From positions 1 through 64,000 of the forward strand of contig JBHJGX010000008.1 in assembly GCA_050331395.1 (NCBI GenBank): DNA of 64,000 bases, read 5' to 3'. This DNA comes from Thermohalobaculum sp050331395. Its GTDB lineage: Bacteria > Pseudomonadota > Alphaproteobacteria > Rhodobacterales > Rhodobacteraceae. A model generated the notes under the pieces. The model was not told the origin of the DNA and did no database searches. It saw only the letters and a list, made by a program, of their open reading frames with translations. Below, one piece after another: positions 8,062 to 16,488 of the stretch. A program made the position numbers and the translations under genes. The first letter of the stretch is position 1. Each line of letters opens with the position of its first letter.

Positions 8062-8952
8062 ATGGATCGCAACTTTGCCTATCAAGACTTTCTGCTGGTG
8101 GCCGCGCCGCCAGAGACGGTTCTGCCCGCCCTTTTGGAGATCGCCCGCCGCCAGGCGATCCCGCCGACCCCGAGCGCCGAGGCCGACGCCGCGATCCGGA
8201 TGATGCAGGAGATGGGCGAGAGCCTCGGCGACGAGCGCCGCAGCCTCGGCCGGCAACTCTGGACGATGGCGCGGATCTTCGTCGGCGTGAAGCTCCTCTA
8301 TTGGCGGGTCCGGCTCCAACAGGTGCTCGGCCTCCGCAAACCCCCGCCGCCGCCCGATCCGGAGGAGGCGAGCGGGCTCAGCCTTCACGTGGATGACGCC
8401 GCCGAGCCCGAGCGACCGATCACCTGGAGCGCGGATGCGACCCACGCGCCGTTCGCGATGCGTCTGAGCGGGCTGGCGGCGCGCCCGGGCTGGACGCTCG
8501 TCGAATGCGCCGAGATGGTGAGCGGGTGGAGCCCGACCGCAGGGGAGCTCTCGGACGCGCTGCCGGGGACCGAGGTGCATTTCTTCCGCCGCTCGGGCTC
8601 CGAGACGCCCGAAACCCAGCACGATTATCACCTCTATTGCGATGGGGTGCAGGCGCGGCGCGTGCTCGCGCACCTGACCGTCCCCGAGGCGCCCGAGGGC
8701 GAGACCCCCGCCGAGCCCTGGTGGGAGGGCATCGCCGAGGGTCCGGTGCAGTCCCATGAAGACGCCCGTCATTATATGACCGCGACCGAGGCCGAGACCA
8801 TCACGGCCGAGACCCAAGCCGCCATGCTGGACCGGCTCGGCCTGCCTCCGTCGATGCTCTGGGCCGAGGGCGGACGCGTGCAGTCGGTGCTGATCTCGAC
8901 CCGTCCGGGCGGCGCGCCGATCGAGGAGGTGGGCGCGCTCTTGCGCGGCTGA
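8062..8952 (+). CDS. hypothetical protein
   Basis: A 296-residue protein with no signal peptide. Residues about 70-95 (ARIFVGVKLLYWRVRLQQVLG) form an amphipathic or weakly hydrophobic helix, followed by a Pro-rich linker (KPPPPPDPEE) and a soluble C-terminal region of about 180 residues with mixed alpha/beta character. I do not recognise a family. Codon use and GC match the neighbours and the reading frame is long and unbroken, so it is probably real. It lies upstream of the DUF1476 pair but is separated by 76 bases. Confidence 0.7.
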   Translation: MDRNFAYQDFLLVAAPPETVLPALLEIARRQAIPPTPSAEADAAIRMMQEMGESLGDERRSLGRQLWTMARIFVGVKLLYWRVRLQQVLGLRKPPPPPDPEEASGLSLHVDDAAEPERPITWSADATHAPFAMRLSGLAARPGWTLVECAEMVSGWSPTAGELSDALPGTEVHFFRRSGSETPETQHDYHLYCDGVQARRVLAHLTVPEAPEGETPAEPWWEGIAEGPVQSHEDARHYMTATEAETITAETQAAMLDRLGLPPSMLWAEGGRVQSVLISTRPGGAPIEEVGALLRG

Positions 8953-9028
8953 CGCGGCCTCGCTCGGATGGCGCCTTGTCCGGCCTTCCGCGACTGACTA
9001 GACTGAGCTCGGTCTCAGGAGACAAAGC

Positions 9029-9352
9029 ATGACGACATTCGACAGTCGCGAAAAAGCCTTCGAAAGCAAGTTCGCGCATGATGCCGAAATGCAATTCAAG
9101 GCAGAGGCGCGGCGGAACCGGCTGCTCGGTCTTTGGGCAGCCGAAAAAATGGGCCTGAGCGGCGATACGGCGGACGCCTACGCCAAATCGGTGATCCTGG
9201 CGGATTTCGAAGAGGCCGGTGACGAAGACGTTTACCGCAAGGTGGCGGGCGATCTGGCGGAGCGCAACGCGGCCGACGAACGTGAGATCCGTGCGAAGAT
9301 GCGCGAGCTGATGATCGAGGCCAAGGCGCAATTGGTAAGCGAAGCAGGCTGA
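9029..9352 (+). CDS. DUF1476 protein, ATP synthase zeta-type inhibitor family (copy 1)
   Basis: A 107-residue DUF1476 protein. This family includes the zeta subunit of Paracoccus denitrificans F1Fo-ATP synthase, which blocks ATP hydrolysis through its N-terminus. The MTTFDSREKAFESKFAHDAE start and LLGLWAAEKMGLSGDTADAYAKSV middle are typical. An AGGAG precedes the ATG. A second family member follows 19 bases downstream, so this is a tandem duplication. Which copy is the functional zeta subunit cannot be told from sequence. Confidence 0.9.
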   Translation: MTTFDSREKAFESKFAHDAEMQFKAEARRNRLLGLWAAEKMGLSGDTADAYAKSVILADFEEAGDEDVYRKVAGDLAERNAADEREIRAKMRELMIEAKAQLVSEAG

Positions 9353-9371
9353 CATCCTGCGAGGGGGACTG

Positions 9372-9707
9372 ATGACCACGTTCGACGAGCGCGAGCGCTC
9401 CTTCGAGGCGAAATACGCCCACGATCTTGAGATGAATTTCCGAGCCGAGGCGCGGCGAGGGCTTTGGCTCGGCCTCTGGGCCGGACGCACAATGGGTCTC
9501 GATCCGGAGGCGCTCATCACCTATGCCCGGGAGATTGTCCGGCTCGATTTCGAGCGCGCAGGCATCGCCCATGTGGTCGAGAAGGTGACGGCCGACATGA
9601 CGACCGCAGGGGTCACGCCGGAGATGCCCGTTGAGGCGAAAGCAGCCGAGCTGTTGCGCGAGGCGAAGGTCAGCGTGATGACCGATCCGGGGCCGGAGGC
9701 GGGCTGA
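9372..9707 (+). CDS. DUF1476 protein, ATP synthase zeta-type inhibitor family (copy 2)
   Basis: A 111-residue paralogue of the preceding gene. The first 20 residues are nearly the same pattern (MTTFDERERSFEAKYAHDLE) and the GLWAGRTMGLDPEALITYA block aligns with copy 1, while the C-terminal half has diverged strongly and includes more Pro and Gly. GAGGGGG precedes the ATG. Conservation is strongest at the N-terminus, the inhibitory part in characterised zeta proteins, so both may contact F1. That last point is inference. Confidence 0.88.
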   Translation: MTTFDERERSFEAKYAHDLEMNFRAEARRGLWLGLWAGRTMGLDPEALITYAREIVRLDFERAGIAHVVEKVTADMTTAGVTPEMPVEAKAAELLREAKVSVMTDPGPEAG

Positions 9708-9764
9708 AGCAGCGGGCCCTGACGCCCCATTGACGCGGGGCGCGGGGGTTCCAGTTCCAGGGTT

Positions 9765-11294
9765 ATGATCACCCCGTTCCACGTTGTTTGGTTCAAGCGC
9801 GACCTGCGGAGTGACGATCACGCGCCGCTCGCTCGGGCTGCTGAGGCGGGCCCGGTGCTTCCGCTCTACATCGTCGAACCCGAAATGTGGGCGCGCCCGG
9901 TGGCCTCCGCCCGGCAATGGCGGTTCGTCGCCGAAGCGCTCGCCGATCTCCGCGATGCCCTCGCCCGTCTCGGCGCGCCGCTCGTGGTGCGCTTGGGCAA
10001 TCCTGAGACCGTGCTCGAAGAGATCCGCGCAACCCACGGAATTGCGGCGCTTTGGTCGCATGAGGAAACCGGCGAGGCCTGGTCCTTCACCCGCGACCGA
10101 CGGGTCTCCGACTGGGCCCGCAGCCACGGCATCCCCTGGCACGAGACCCAGGGGAACGGGGTCATTCGCCGGCTCCGAAGCCGCGACGGCTGGGCGGAGC
10201 AGTGGGACCGGCGCATGGCGGCAACGCAAATCGCGGCGCCCGAGGGTCTCGCCCCCCACGGTCTTGCGCCGGGCACCATCCCCACGGCCGATGACCTCGG
10301 CCTCGCTCCCGACCGGGCCGAGCCGATCGCGGCCACCCCCCGTGCGGCCCGGGAGACCCTGGAGAGCTTCCTCTACGACCGGGGCGAGGACTATCGCCGC
10401 GCCATGTCCTCGCCCGTCACGGCCTTCGACGCCTGCTCCCGGCTGTCGCCGCACCTTGCCTGGGGCACGATCTCCTCGCGCATCGCCTATCAGGACGCGC
10501 TGACCGCGCGGCGCCGGCATGAGAGCCGCACCTATCGGGCGTCGATCGACAGCTTCCTCGCGCGGCTGCACTGGCGGTGCCACTTCATGCAGAAGCTCGA
10601 GGACGAGCCCGAGATCGAGCACCGCTGCATGCACCCGCTCTACGAGGGCTTGCGAGAACCCGAGCACGATCCCGAGCACCTTGCCGCTTGGACGCGGGGG
10701 GAGACCGGCCTGCCGATGGTCGACGCATGCATGCGGGCGCTCGAGGCGACGGGCTGGCTGAATTTCCGGATGCGGGCGATGGTCGTCTCGGTGGCGGCCT
10801 ATCACCTCTGGCTCGACTGGCGCCGCTTCGGCTTGCCGCTCGGGCGGATGTTCACCGATTTCGAGCCGGGCATCCACTGGAGCCAAAGTCAGATGCAGTC
10901 CGGGACGACGGGCATCAACACGCTCCGGGTCTACAATCCGGTCAAGCAGTCCAAGGACCAGGATCCGGACGGGGTCTTCCTGCGCGAATGGCTGCCCGAA
11001 TTGGGGGCTGTGCCGGAGAAATTCATCCACGAGCCCTGGAAAATGCCCGAGAGCGTGCAAATCGAGGCCGGCTGCCGGATCGGCCGGGATTATCCGGCGC
11101 CCCTCGTAGAACCGGTGGCTGCAGCCCGCGCCGCCCGCGACAAGGTCTATGCCCGGCGCCGGACGGAAGGCTTTGCCGAAGCGAAGGCGGCCGTCATCAA
11201 GAAACACGCGTCCCGCCGACGCTCCCGCAACGAGGACCCACAGCCCCGCAAGCGACCGACAGCGGAGCCCGACCAGTCCAGCTTTGACTTTTGA
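9765..11294 (+). CDS. cryptochrome/photolyase family protein
   Basis: A 509-residue flavoprotein with conventional domain order: N-terminal alpha/beta antenna domain (VVWFKRDLRSDDHAPL, GDP-like NPETVLEEIRATHG) and C-terminal FAD-binding domain (SSPVTAFDACSRLSPHLAWG, LHWRCHFMQKLED, ATGWLNFRMRAMVVSVAAY, NTLRVYNPVKQSKDQDPDG). It probably repairs pyrimidine dimers using light, although the class cannot be fixed by eye. The last ~45 residues are basic and disordered-looking. A DUF2256 zinc-knuckle gene of a kind often found beside photolyase genes is 1.3 kb downstream. Confidence 0.92.
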   Translation: MITPFHVVWFKRDLRSDDHAPLARAAEAGPVLPLYIVEPEMWARPVASARQWRFVAEALADLRDALARLGAPLVVRLGNPETVLEEIRATHGIAALWSHEETGEAWSFTRDRRVSDWARSHGIPWHETQGNGVIRRLRSRDGWAEQWDRRMAATQIAAPEGLAPHGLAPGTIPTADDLGLAPDRAEPIAATPRAARETLESFLYDRGEDYRRAMSSPVTAFDACSRLSPHLAWGTISSRIAYQDALTARRRHESRTYRASIDSFLARLHWRCHFMQKLEDEPEIEHRCMHPLYEGLREPEHDPEHLAAWTRGETGLPMVDACMRALEATGWLNFRMRAMVVSVAAYHLWLDWRRFGLPLGRMFTDFEPGIHWSQSQMQSGTTGINTLRVYNPVKQSKDQDPDGVFLREWLPELGAVPEKFIHEPWKMPESVQIEAGCRIGRDYPAPLVEPVAAARAARDKVYARRRTEGFAEAKAAVIKKHASRRRSRNEDPQPRKRPTAEPDQSSFDF

Positions 11295-11386
11295 CGCAGT
11301 GTATTGCATTGAAGCTGCGCCGGAGATCGTCGCGTTGCCGGAAAAACAACAGTTTGATCTTCGAACCTGAGGGGCAGATACTGTAA

Positions 11387-11970
11387 ACGCGTCTGTCATG
11401 TCTCGCCATAGCGTTGGCGTTGAGCGTTTTTTTCACCCTTCCCGCTCCGGCACCGACATCGACGCTGGTGGATGTCGAGATCGGAAAGAATACGCTCCCA
11501 GATGGTGAAAAAGGTGAGCCTGTCTTTACGCCCAGCGGCACGCTCACCGGGACATTCGAATATTTCGCAAGCACGAATACCTTCGGAGCGGTCAATTTCG
11601 TGCTCATGGGATCAGATAATTTTGACAGCATTTTCGATCTCGTTATAAGTTCATCTGTCGAAGGCGACCCCGGCAATCGAGATCAGTCGATTTTCTTTCT
11701 CAGCAGCGCCCAAGGCACGGGAGAAGGCTCTCCCAGTATTCGACTGGATTCAGGCCTGCATTGACGGATCTTGGCGGAAAGGTTCCCGAGAACGGCTCCA
11801 ACGGCAACATCGTTACGTGTTTAGGGGACTGGAGCTCATTCTTCAATTCGACGGGGATCGATATCGGGTCCGGATCTGTCACGGCACCCGCGGCAATTCC
11901 ACTGCCTGCGCCGGCCCTGATGCTGCTCGTCGCCTTGGCCGGCCTTGGTGCCCTGACCCGTCGCGCGTGA
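11387..11970 (+). pseudogene. VPLPA-CTERM exported protein, frameshifted
   Basis: Two overlapping frames read as one protein. The first (11387-11764) has a strong signal peptide, LSCLAIALALSVFFTLPAPA, and a beta-rich middle ending SPSIRLDSGLH then a stop. The second picks up with LTDLGGKVPENGSNG and ends with a VPLPA-CTERM sorting tail (IPLPAPALMLLVALAGLG then TRRA). One base inserted between 11758 and 11761 would restore the frame. The start is also odd: the signal peptide frame opens right after a stop with ACG-CGT-CTG, as if an ATG had become ACG; the only ATG nearby (11398) is in another frame, and TTG 11414 would cut the signal peptide short. Either a decaying gene or sequencing errors. 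Confidence 0.7.
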
Positions 11971-12078
11971 CCGGGCGCAGCTGAGCTTCGCAGCGCGAGG
12001 TCGCAGGTCCGGTCTTCGACCGGACGGCCCGGCCCGACAAAGCTTGTCCTGGTGCGCAGGCGGGATATCTCTATTGTG

Positions 12079-12633
12079 ATGCGTCGTATTGCCCTAACCG
12101 CCACTCTGGCCCTGACCGCGCTGCCCGCTGCAGCGACCGGAAACTTGATCGTCTGCGGTCCGGCCGCCATTGTCTCCTTTGCCGAGGGCGCCCCCGTCGA
12201 CCGCATCCGGATCGAGAACCACAGCCGCGGCCCCTGGGTTATCGACACGCTCACCGTGACGCTCGCGGGCTCGGCCGGGCAGCTCGTCTTCGACACGGTG
12301 CGCGGCGGCGCCGGGGTCAATGTCGCGCAGCAGTTCCGGGTGCTGTCGGGCGGGGAAATGGTGCTCAGCCGCCCGGCGATCGGCGACGGCGACGAAAGCC
12401 TCACGCTGATGTTCGAGGGCTTCGCGTCGGGGAGCCGCGCCGTCTTTGGCATCGACCTCGACGATCGGGTTACGGGATATGGCGGCACGAGCGTCTCAGG
12501 GGGCGAGATCGCGGGCGCGACGGTGACGGTGCGCTTTGCCGACCCGGCAACGGGCGCCGATCAGACCGAAACCTTTGAAGGGCGGTTCGAGAGCGACGGC
12601 ATCGCCATCGCGGCGGCTCCCTGCCTCTCCTGA
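12079..12633 (+). CDS. exported protein resembling 'aggregation factor core'
   Basis: A 184-residue secreted protein with a signal peptide (RIALTATLALTALPAAATG). The mature part is predicted to be all-beta: a DRIRIENHS block, VIDTLTVTLAGSAGQLVFDT, then SGGEIAGATVTVRFAD. This order matches small Rhodobacterales proteins annotated as 'aggregation factor core'; I recall that resemblance rather than computing it. Function is unknown. ATG 12079 is preferred over a GTG at 12052 because it places the signal peptide correctly. It follows the broken VPLPA-CTERM gene and may share its exported-protein context. Confidence 0.75.
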   Translation: MRRIALTATLALTALPAAATGNLIVCGPAAIVSFAEGAPVDRIRIENHSRGPWVIDTLTVTLAGSAGQLVFDTVRGGAGVNVAQQFRVLSGGEMVLSRPAIGDGDESLTLMFEGFASGSRAVFGIDLDDRVTGYGGTSVSGGEIAGATVTVRFADPATGADQTETFEGRFESDGIAIAAAPCLS

Positions 12634-12637
12634 ACCA

Positions 12638-12790
12638 ATGCCGAAAATGCGGAAGAAAGCCGAGTTGCCCCAGAAGACCTGCCCGGTCTGTGGCCTGCCG
12701 TTCAGCTGGCGGAAGAAGTGGGAGAAGGTCTGGGAAGAGGTCCGCTATTGCTCGGAGCGCTGCCGTCGCGCCGCCAAATCGACCCGTTAA
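12638..12790 (+). CDS. DUF2256 zinc-knuckle protein
   Basis: A 50-residue basic protein with the DUF2256 pattern: CPVCGLPFSWRKKWEKVW then YCSERCRR. The four Cys are arranged as two CxxC-type pairs, fitting one zinc site. DUF2256 genes are frequently next to photolyase or cryptochrome genes, and such a gene lies 1.3 kb upstream here. It starts four bases after the stop of the preceding gene (tgaaccaatg), so it is probably in the same transcript. Confidence 0.9.
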   Translation: MPKMRKKAELPQKTCPVCGLPFSWRKKWEKVWEEVRYCSERCRRAAKSTR

Positions 12791-13185
12791 GCGCGAGACC
12801 GATCGGGCTGCCGCCTGGCTGTCGCGCCGCGCGCACCCCCGTCCGCAGCCATCGTCGTCCGCAGCCATCGTCGGCAACGACCGTTTGCGCTCCGGCGGCT
12901 TACGCGAAGCTCCCCTCACACCCGCGCCCTCCCGCGTCATGCTTGCCGGCCAAACGTGAAGATCGAGCGAACGCTGATCATGGCAAGCGCGCAACCGCGC
13001 TCACGCCATCATAGAAAATATTCGCATTTTGTTCACTCGACCCACGATATCCTGACGCGGGCGGGCGCGGGCGCAAGCCATCGCCAACCCCGCCTCTCAC
13101 GAGAAAACATGCGCTCCACGATACGCGGGCGTCGCACCTCAAAGCGTTGGGGGTACGCGCCCGTGACGATCAACCCTGGGGCGCC
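12791..13185. other. intergenic stretch with a 16-bp tandem repeat
   Basis: About 395 bases without a convincing gene. It holds a perfect tandem duplication of GTCCGCAGCCATCGTC (12841-12856 and 12857-12872) and an unusually AT-rich patch near 13010-13045. Short open frames in it look like shadows. It separates the plus-strand DUF2256 gene from the minus-strand DUF2185 gene, so no promoter is required, and the content is unexplained. Confidence 0.6.
12841..12872. repeat. 2 x 16-bp perfect tandem repeat
   Basis: GTCCGCAGCCATCGTC occurs twice in immediate succession in non-coding DNA. No third copy was seen nearby. Confidence 0.9.
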
Positions 13186-13482
13186 TCACGCCTCAACCAC
13201 GAACGCTCCGCCCCGGCGGCGGAGATAGCTGCCCGGTGGCGCGTCGAGTTTGGGCAAAATTGCAATGTCGTAATCCATGATCGTATTCACGCCATAGATT
13301 TCAAAGGTCCGCGCGTCGTCCAGATAGGCATCCGTCTCGTCGCCTGCGAGGAAGGCCCACTCCGAACCGAGCGTAGCCGTAGGCAGATCGCGGTTTATCA
13401 CACCGACCGGTGCACCCTCTGCGGCGACCCGGTCGCTGGCAACACAACCGCCCCGCCCTGGCGCCACGCGACCGAGCGCCAA
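13186..13482 (-). CDS. DUF2185 (Imm33-like) domain protein
   Basis: A ~98-residue protein. GGCVASDRVAAEGAPVG, then SEWAFLAGDETDAYLDD and IYGVNTIMDYDIAILPKLDA, follow the DUF2185 pattern (a domain also catalogued among polymorphic-toxin immunity proteins, Imm33). The start is uncertain: TTG 13482 has no visible ribosome site, GTG 13467 is possible, and the same frame continues without interruption from the stop of accA 30 bases upstream. No toxin gene is adjacent, so an immunity role is not supported here. Confidence 0.65.
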   Translation of the reverse strand: MALGRVAPGRGGCVASDRVAAEGAPVGVINRDLPTATLGSEWAFLAGDETDAYLDDARTFEIYGVNTIMDYDIAILPKLDAPPGSYLRRRGGAFVVEA

Positions 13483-13512
13483 GGCGGGGATGCAGAACCG
13501 CTTGGCATCCGC

Positions 13513-14472
13513 TTAGGCCAGCCCCCGATCGCCCATGGCGACGAATTTCTCCGCCCGTTCCGCCCGGACCGTGTCGCCATCTCGCCCCGCCAGCCCGTCG
13601 AGCGCCGTAGCGATGGCCTCACCCACCGCCGCGATCGCGGCCGCAGGATCGCGCTGCGCCCCGCCGACCGGCTCAGCAATCACTGCATCGATCACCCCGA
13701 GACGCGCGAGATCCTGCGCGGTCAGCCTGAGAGCCGTGGCCGCCTCGCGCATCTTCTCCGCATCCTTCCAGAGGATCGACGCGCAGCCTTCCGGGCTGAT
13801 CACCGAATAAACCGCGTGCTCGAGCATCAGCACCCGGTTGGCACTTGCAAAGGCCACCGCCCCGCCCGAGCCGCCTTCGCCGATGATCACGCTGACGAGC
13901 GGTGCGCGAAGGCGGAGGCACATTTCCGTCGCCCGTGCGATCGCCTCCGCCTGTCCGCGTTCTTCCGCGCCTTTACCCGGATAGGCGCCCGGCGTGTCCA
14001 CCAACGTGACCACGGGCAGTCCGAAGCGGTCGGCGAGCCCCATCAGCCGCACGGCCTTGCGGTACCCTTCGGGCCGGGCCATTCCGAAGTTCCGTTCGAG
14101 CCGGGTGCGCGTGTCCTGTCCCTTCTCGTGACCGATCACCATCACGGGCCGGTCGCGGAACCGGGCGAGCCCGCCGATCACCGCGAGGTCTTCGGCAAAG
14201 CTCCGGTCGCCGGCGAGGGGGGTGTATTCGTCGAAGAGCGCGTCGATATAGGCAGAGGCCCGCGGCCGAGCCGGGTGCCGCGCGACCTGGCATTTCCGCC
14301 AGGGGGTCAAATCGGCATAGAGGCTCGCAAGCATCTCGGCCGCGCGCGCATCCAGCCGGTCGGCCTCTTCCGAGATGTCCAGTTCCGGATCGGCGCGCGC
14401 GAGCGCCCGCAATTCCTCGGCCTTGCCTTGGAGCTCGGCCAGCCCCTTCTCGAATTCGAGATATGATTGCAT
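13513..14472 (-). CDS. accA: acetyl-CoA carboxylase carboxyltransferase subunit alpha
   Basis: A 319-residue AccA, which with AccD transfers CO2 from biotin to acetyl-CoA in fatty-acid synthesis. Seen: N-terminal LEFEKGLAELQGKAEELR coiled coil, ELDISEEADRL, PVMVIGHEKGQDT, NFGMARPEGYRKA, TLVDTPGAYPGKGAEERGQ and the GEGGSGGA oxyanion motif. Length matches the family. It is not with accD, as usual in proteobacteria. The DUF2185 frame lies just downstream on the same strand. Confidence 0.97.
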   Translation of the reverse strand: MQSYLEFEKGLAELQGKAEELRALARADPELDISEEADRLDARAAEMLASLYADLTPWRKCQVARHPARPRASAYIDALFDEYTPLAGDRSFAEDLAVIGGLARFRDRPVMVIGHEKGQDTRTRLERNFGMARPEGYRKAVRLMGLADRFGLPVVTLVDTPGAYPGKGAEERGQAEAIARATEMCLRLRAPLVSVIIGEGGSGGAVAFASANRVLMLEHAVYSVISPEGCASILWKDAEKMREAATALRLTAQDLARLGVIDAVIAEPVGGAQRDPAAAIAAVGEAIATALDGLAGRDGDTVRAERAEKFVAMGDRGLA

Positions 14473-14554
14473 GCGCGGCCTCCTCGACGGGCGGATACAA
14501 GGACTGTGCCCCGCTTGTCCATCCGGGGCGACCGCGCGCGGCCGCGGGCGCCGT

Positions 14555-15454
14555 TCAGCCCGTATCGTCCGCGTAGATCCGGATATAACGACCGCCGACC
14601 TCGATGCCTACAAATCGCTGATCGAAGGCGAGGCAGAGGCGTTGGGCCAGCGCGACCACCGCCTCGGTGCTGTCGGTCCGCAGCCGGGCGATCAGCACGG
14701 GCCGAAGCTGCCCTTCATAGATCGCCTCCGCCGCTTGGATCGTCGCCGAGGGAAAGCTGCGGGCGATGATCTCCGCGAGCCGGCCGGTATCCGCCGCGGT
14801 GAGCGCTCGCGCGGTCGTGTTCGCCAGGTAAACCAGATAGACGGGTTGGCCGATCGCGTTCTCCAGGTGGTGCGCCGCCGCAACCCGTCCGTCGATCTCG
14901 AGCGCCGCCCCGTCGCGCACGCAGCGCTCAACCTGCGCGGCCGTCTGGTCGAAGACCGCTTCGAGAGCCGCGTTCGCGCCGCGGCCCGCATCGATCAGGT
15001 GCCTGCAGCCGTCGAGATAGCCGAGCTTTCGGTCGGCCGGCCAGCCCGCGGGGGGCGAGGTGGCGATCGCCCGGAGGTTCGAGATCACATCGGCGATCTT
15101 CACCATGCGCGAGGCGGCAGGTTTGCGGGCCATCGCCGCGATGCGCGCCCGCCGGCGTTCGTCTTTCGGCAAGCTCATATCGTCGGACGCATCGCGGACG
15201 ATCTCGGCAACGCGCGGCCCGAAGCGTTCGGCCACCTCGTCGAGGGTGACGGGCGTGTCCTCCACGACATCGTGTAAGAGTGCGCCGATCAGCAGTTCGG
15301 GGTCGTCGCCTCCGGTCGCCTGCGCGACGAGATCCATCACTTCGATCAAGTGGTTGAGGTAAGGTTCTTGCGCGGCGCCTTTGCGGCGCTGATTGGCATG
15401 GGCCTCGGCGGCGAAGGCAAGCGCAGCGGTCAGTCGCGGGATCGGCCGGTCCAT
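14555..15454 (-). CDS. HD-domain phosphohydrolase, RelA/SpoT hydrolase-like
   Basis: A 299-residue protein. Residues about 10-170 form the HD fold of (p)ppGpp hydrolases: HANQRRKG, YLNHLIEV, ALLHDVVEDTP (the HD pair) and RMVKIADVISNLRAIA. There is no synthetase, TGS or ACT domain, so it resembles a small alarmone hydrolase. After the HD domain come about 130 residues (from ERCVRDGAALEIDG to GIEVGGRYIRIYADD) that I do not recognise. The substrate could be (p)ppGpp or another nucleotide. It stands alone, with accA downstream after an 82-base gap. Confidence 0.85.
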   Translation of the reverse strand: MDRPIPRLTAALAFAAEAHANQRRKGAAQEPYLNHLIEVMDLVAQATGGDDPELLIGALLHDVVEDTPVTLDEVAERFGPRVAEIVRDASDDMSLPKDERRRARIAAMARKPAASRMVKIADVISNLRAIATSPPAGWPADRKLGYLDGCRHLIDAGRGANAALEAVFDQTAAQVERCVRDGAALEIDGRVAAAHHLENAIGQPVYLVYLANTTARALTAADTGRLAEIIARSFPSATIQAAEAIYEGQLRPVLIARLRTDSTEAVVALAQRLCLAFDQRFVGIEVGGRYIRIYADDTG

Positions 15455-15555
15455 GGAGGCCCCTCTCTGTTGCGCTGCACTCTAACCCAAATTCCAGGCG
15501 AGGGCAGCGCGGCATTGAGGGGTGGCCGGGGCGAGAAGGCCCCGGCCAGGCGGCC

Positions 15556-16035
15556 TCAGTTCGGCAGGATGACCGCGTCGATCACGTGGATCACGCCGTT
15601 CGAGGCTTCGATATCGGCGCTCACCACGGTAGCACCGTCCACCGTCACGCCGTCCGTCGCGTCGATGGCCACGGTCGAGCCCTGAACCGTCTCCGCATCG
15701 AGCGTCTGGCCGGCGATGTCGCCCGACATCACTTTGCCCGGCAGCACGTGATAGGTCAGCACCGCGGTCAGCTGATCCTTGTTCTCCGGCTTCAGCAGGT
15801 CTTCGACCGTGCCCTCGGGAAGCGCCGCGAAGGCATCGTCGGTCGGCGCGAAGACCGTGAAGGGCCCTTCGCCTTTCAGGGTCTCGACGAGCCCGGCCGC
15901 CTGAACGGCTGCGACGAGCGTGGTGAACGAGCCGGCATCGACCGCGGTATCCACGATGTCCTTCGAGTGGTCGTCAGCGACGGCCGAGGTCGCGAGAAGG
16001 GCGGCGATGGACGTGGCGGCAAAGAAGCTGCGCAT
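15556..16035 (-). CDS. exported fasciclin-domain protein
   Basis: A 159-residue protein with a signal peptide (MRSFFAATSIAALLATSAVA) and one complete fasciclin (FAS1) domain: DIVDTAVDAGSFTTLVAAVQ, GPFTVFAPTDDAFAALP, LTYHVLPGKV, and the closing SNGVIHVIDAVILPN. FAS1 proteins act in adhesion or the cell envelope. Start 16035 is chosen because the longer frame to 16104 would put 23 unrelated residues before the signal peptide. Confidence 0.95.
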   Translation of the reverse strand: MRSFFAATSIAALLATSAVADDHSKDIVDTAVDAGSFTTLVAAVQAAGLVETLKGEGPFTVFAPTDDAFAALPEGTVEDLLKPENKDQLTAVLTYHVLPGKVMSGDIAGQTLDAETVQGSTVAIDATDGVTVDGATVVSADIEASNGVIHVIDAVILPN

Positions 16036-16224
16036 GGATATCTCCCTTGGTTTGCATACCGGTAGGCGCCGGTACTGAAGGGGAAGATTGCCCACGCCCG
16101 CCAAGCTTCAACCTAAAGTCCTGAAATGTCACACCATTTTCGACCAGCGGTGCCGCCGGTCACAACATGGGATAGCGAGATGTCAAGGCTTGCCGGCGCG
16201 GCTGCGGGCACCACTGCCGCCGCG

Positions 16225-16488
16225 TCAGCCCGGCATGTCCAAGAGCACCTGCCAGGCGAGCCAGCCGAGAAAGGCCAGAAAGGCGAGCCCCGTGACAAGC
16301 CCGAGCGGGGACTTCGAGCGGTTCAGGCTCTTCGCCAACATGGTGGCGAACCGGGCTGGTCCGCTGCCCGTCTGCCGGTTGACCAGCGTCTCGTCGTGCA
16401 GCCGGTCGAGCCGCTCAAGGGCAGCCCGCCGCGCGGCCTCCTCTCGCGCCTCGCGCGAGGGCCCCTCGCCATGGCGCCGCTCAGCCAT
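16225..16488 (-). CDS. small single-span membrane protein
   Basis: An 87-residue protein with a charged, helical N-terminal half rich in Arg and Glu (EAREEAARRAALERLDRLHD) and one C-terminal membrane segment (GLVTGLAFLAFLGWLAWQVL). It is probably tail-anchored with the helix in the cytoplasm. Its ATG at 16488 overlaps the end of ttcA by eight bases, so it is the last gene of the rpmH-rnpA-yidD-ttcA block. No family recognised. Confidence 0.7.
   Translation of the reverse strand: MAERRHGEGPSREAREEAARRAALERLDRLHDETLVNRQTGSGPARFATMLAKSLNRSKSPLGLVTGLAFLAFLGWLAWQVLLDMPG

Noticed and set aside
9096..11399. 767-codon minus-strand frame across the photolyase
   Set aside because: It lies opposite three well-supported plus-strand genes and has no recognisable domain.
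12841..12872. Tandem repeat considered as a CRISPR remnant
   Set aside because: The units abut with no spacer and there are only two copies.
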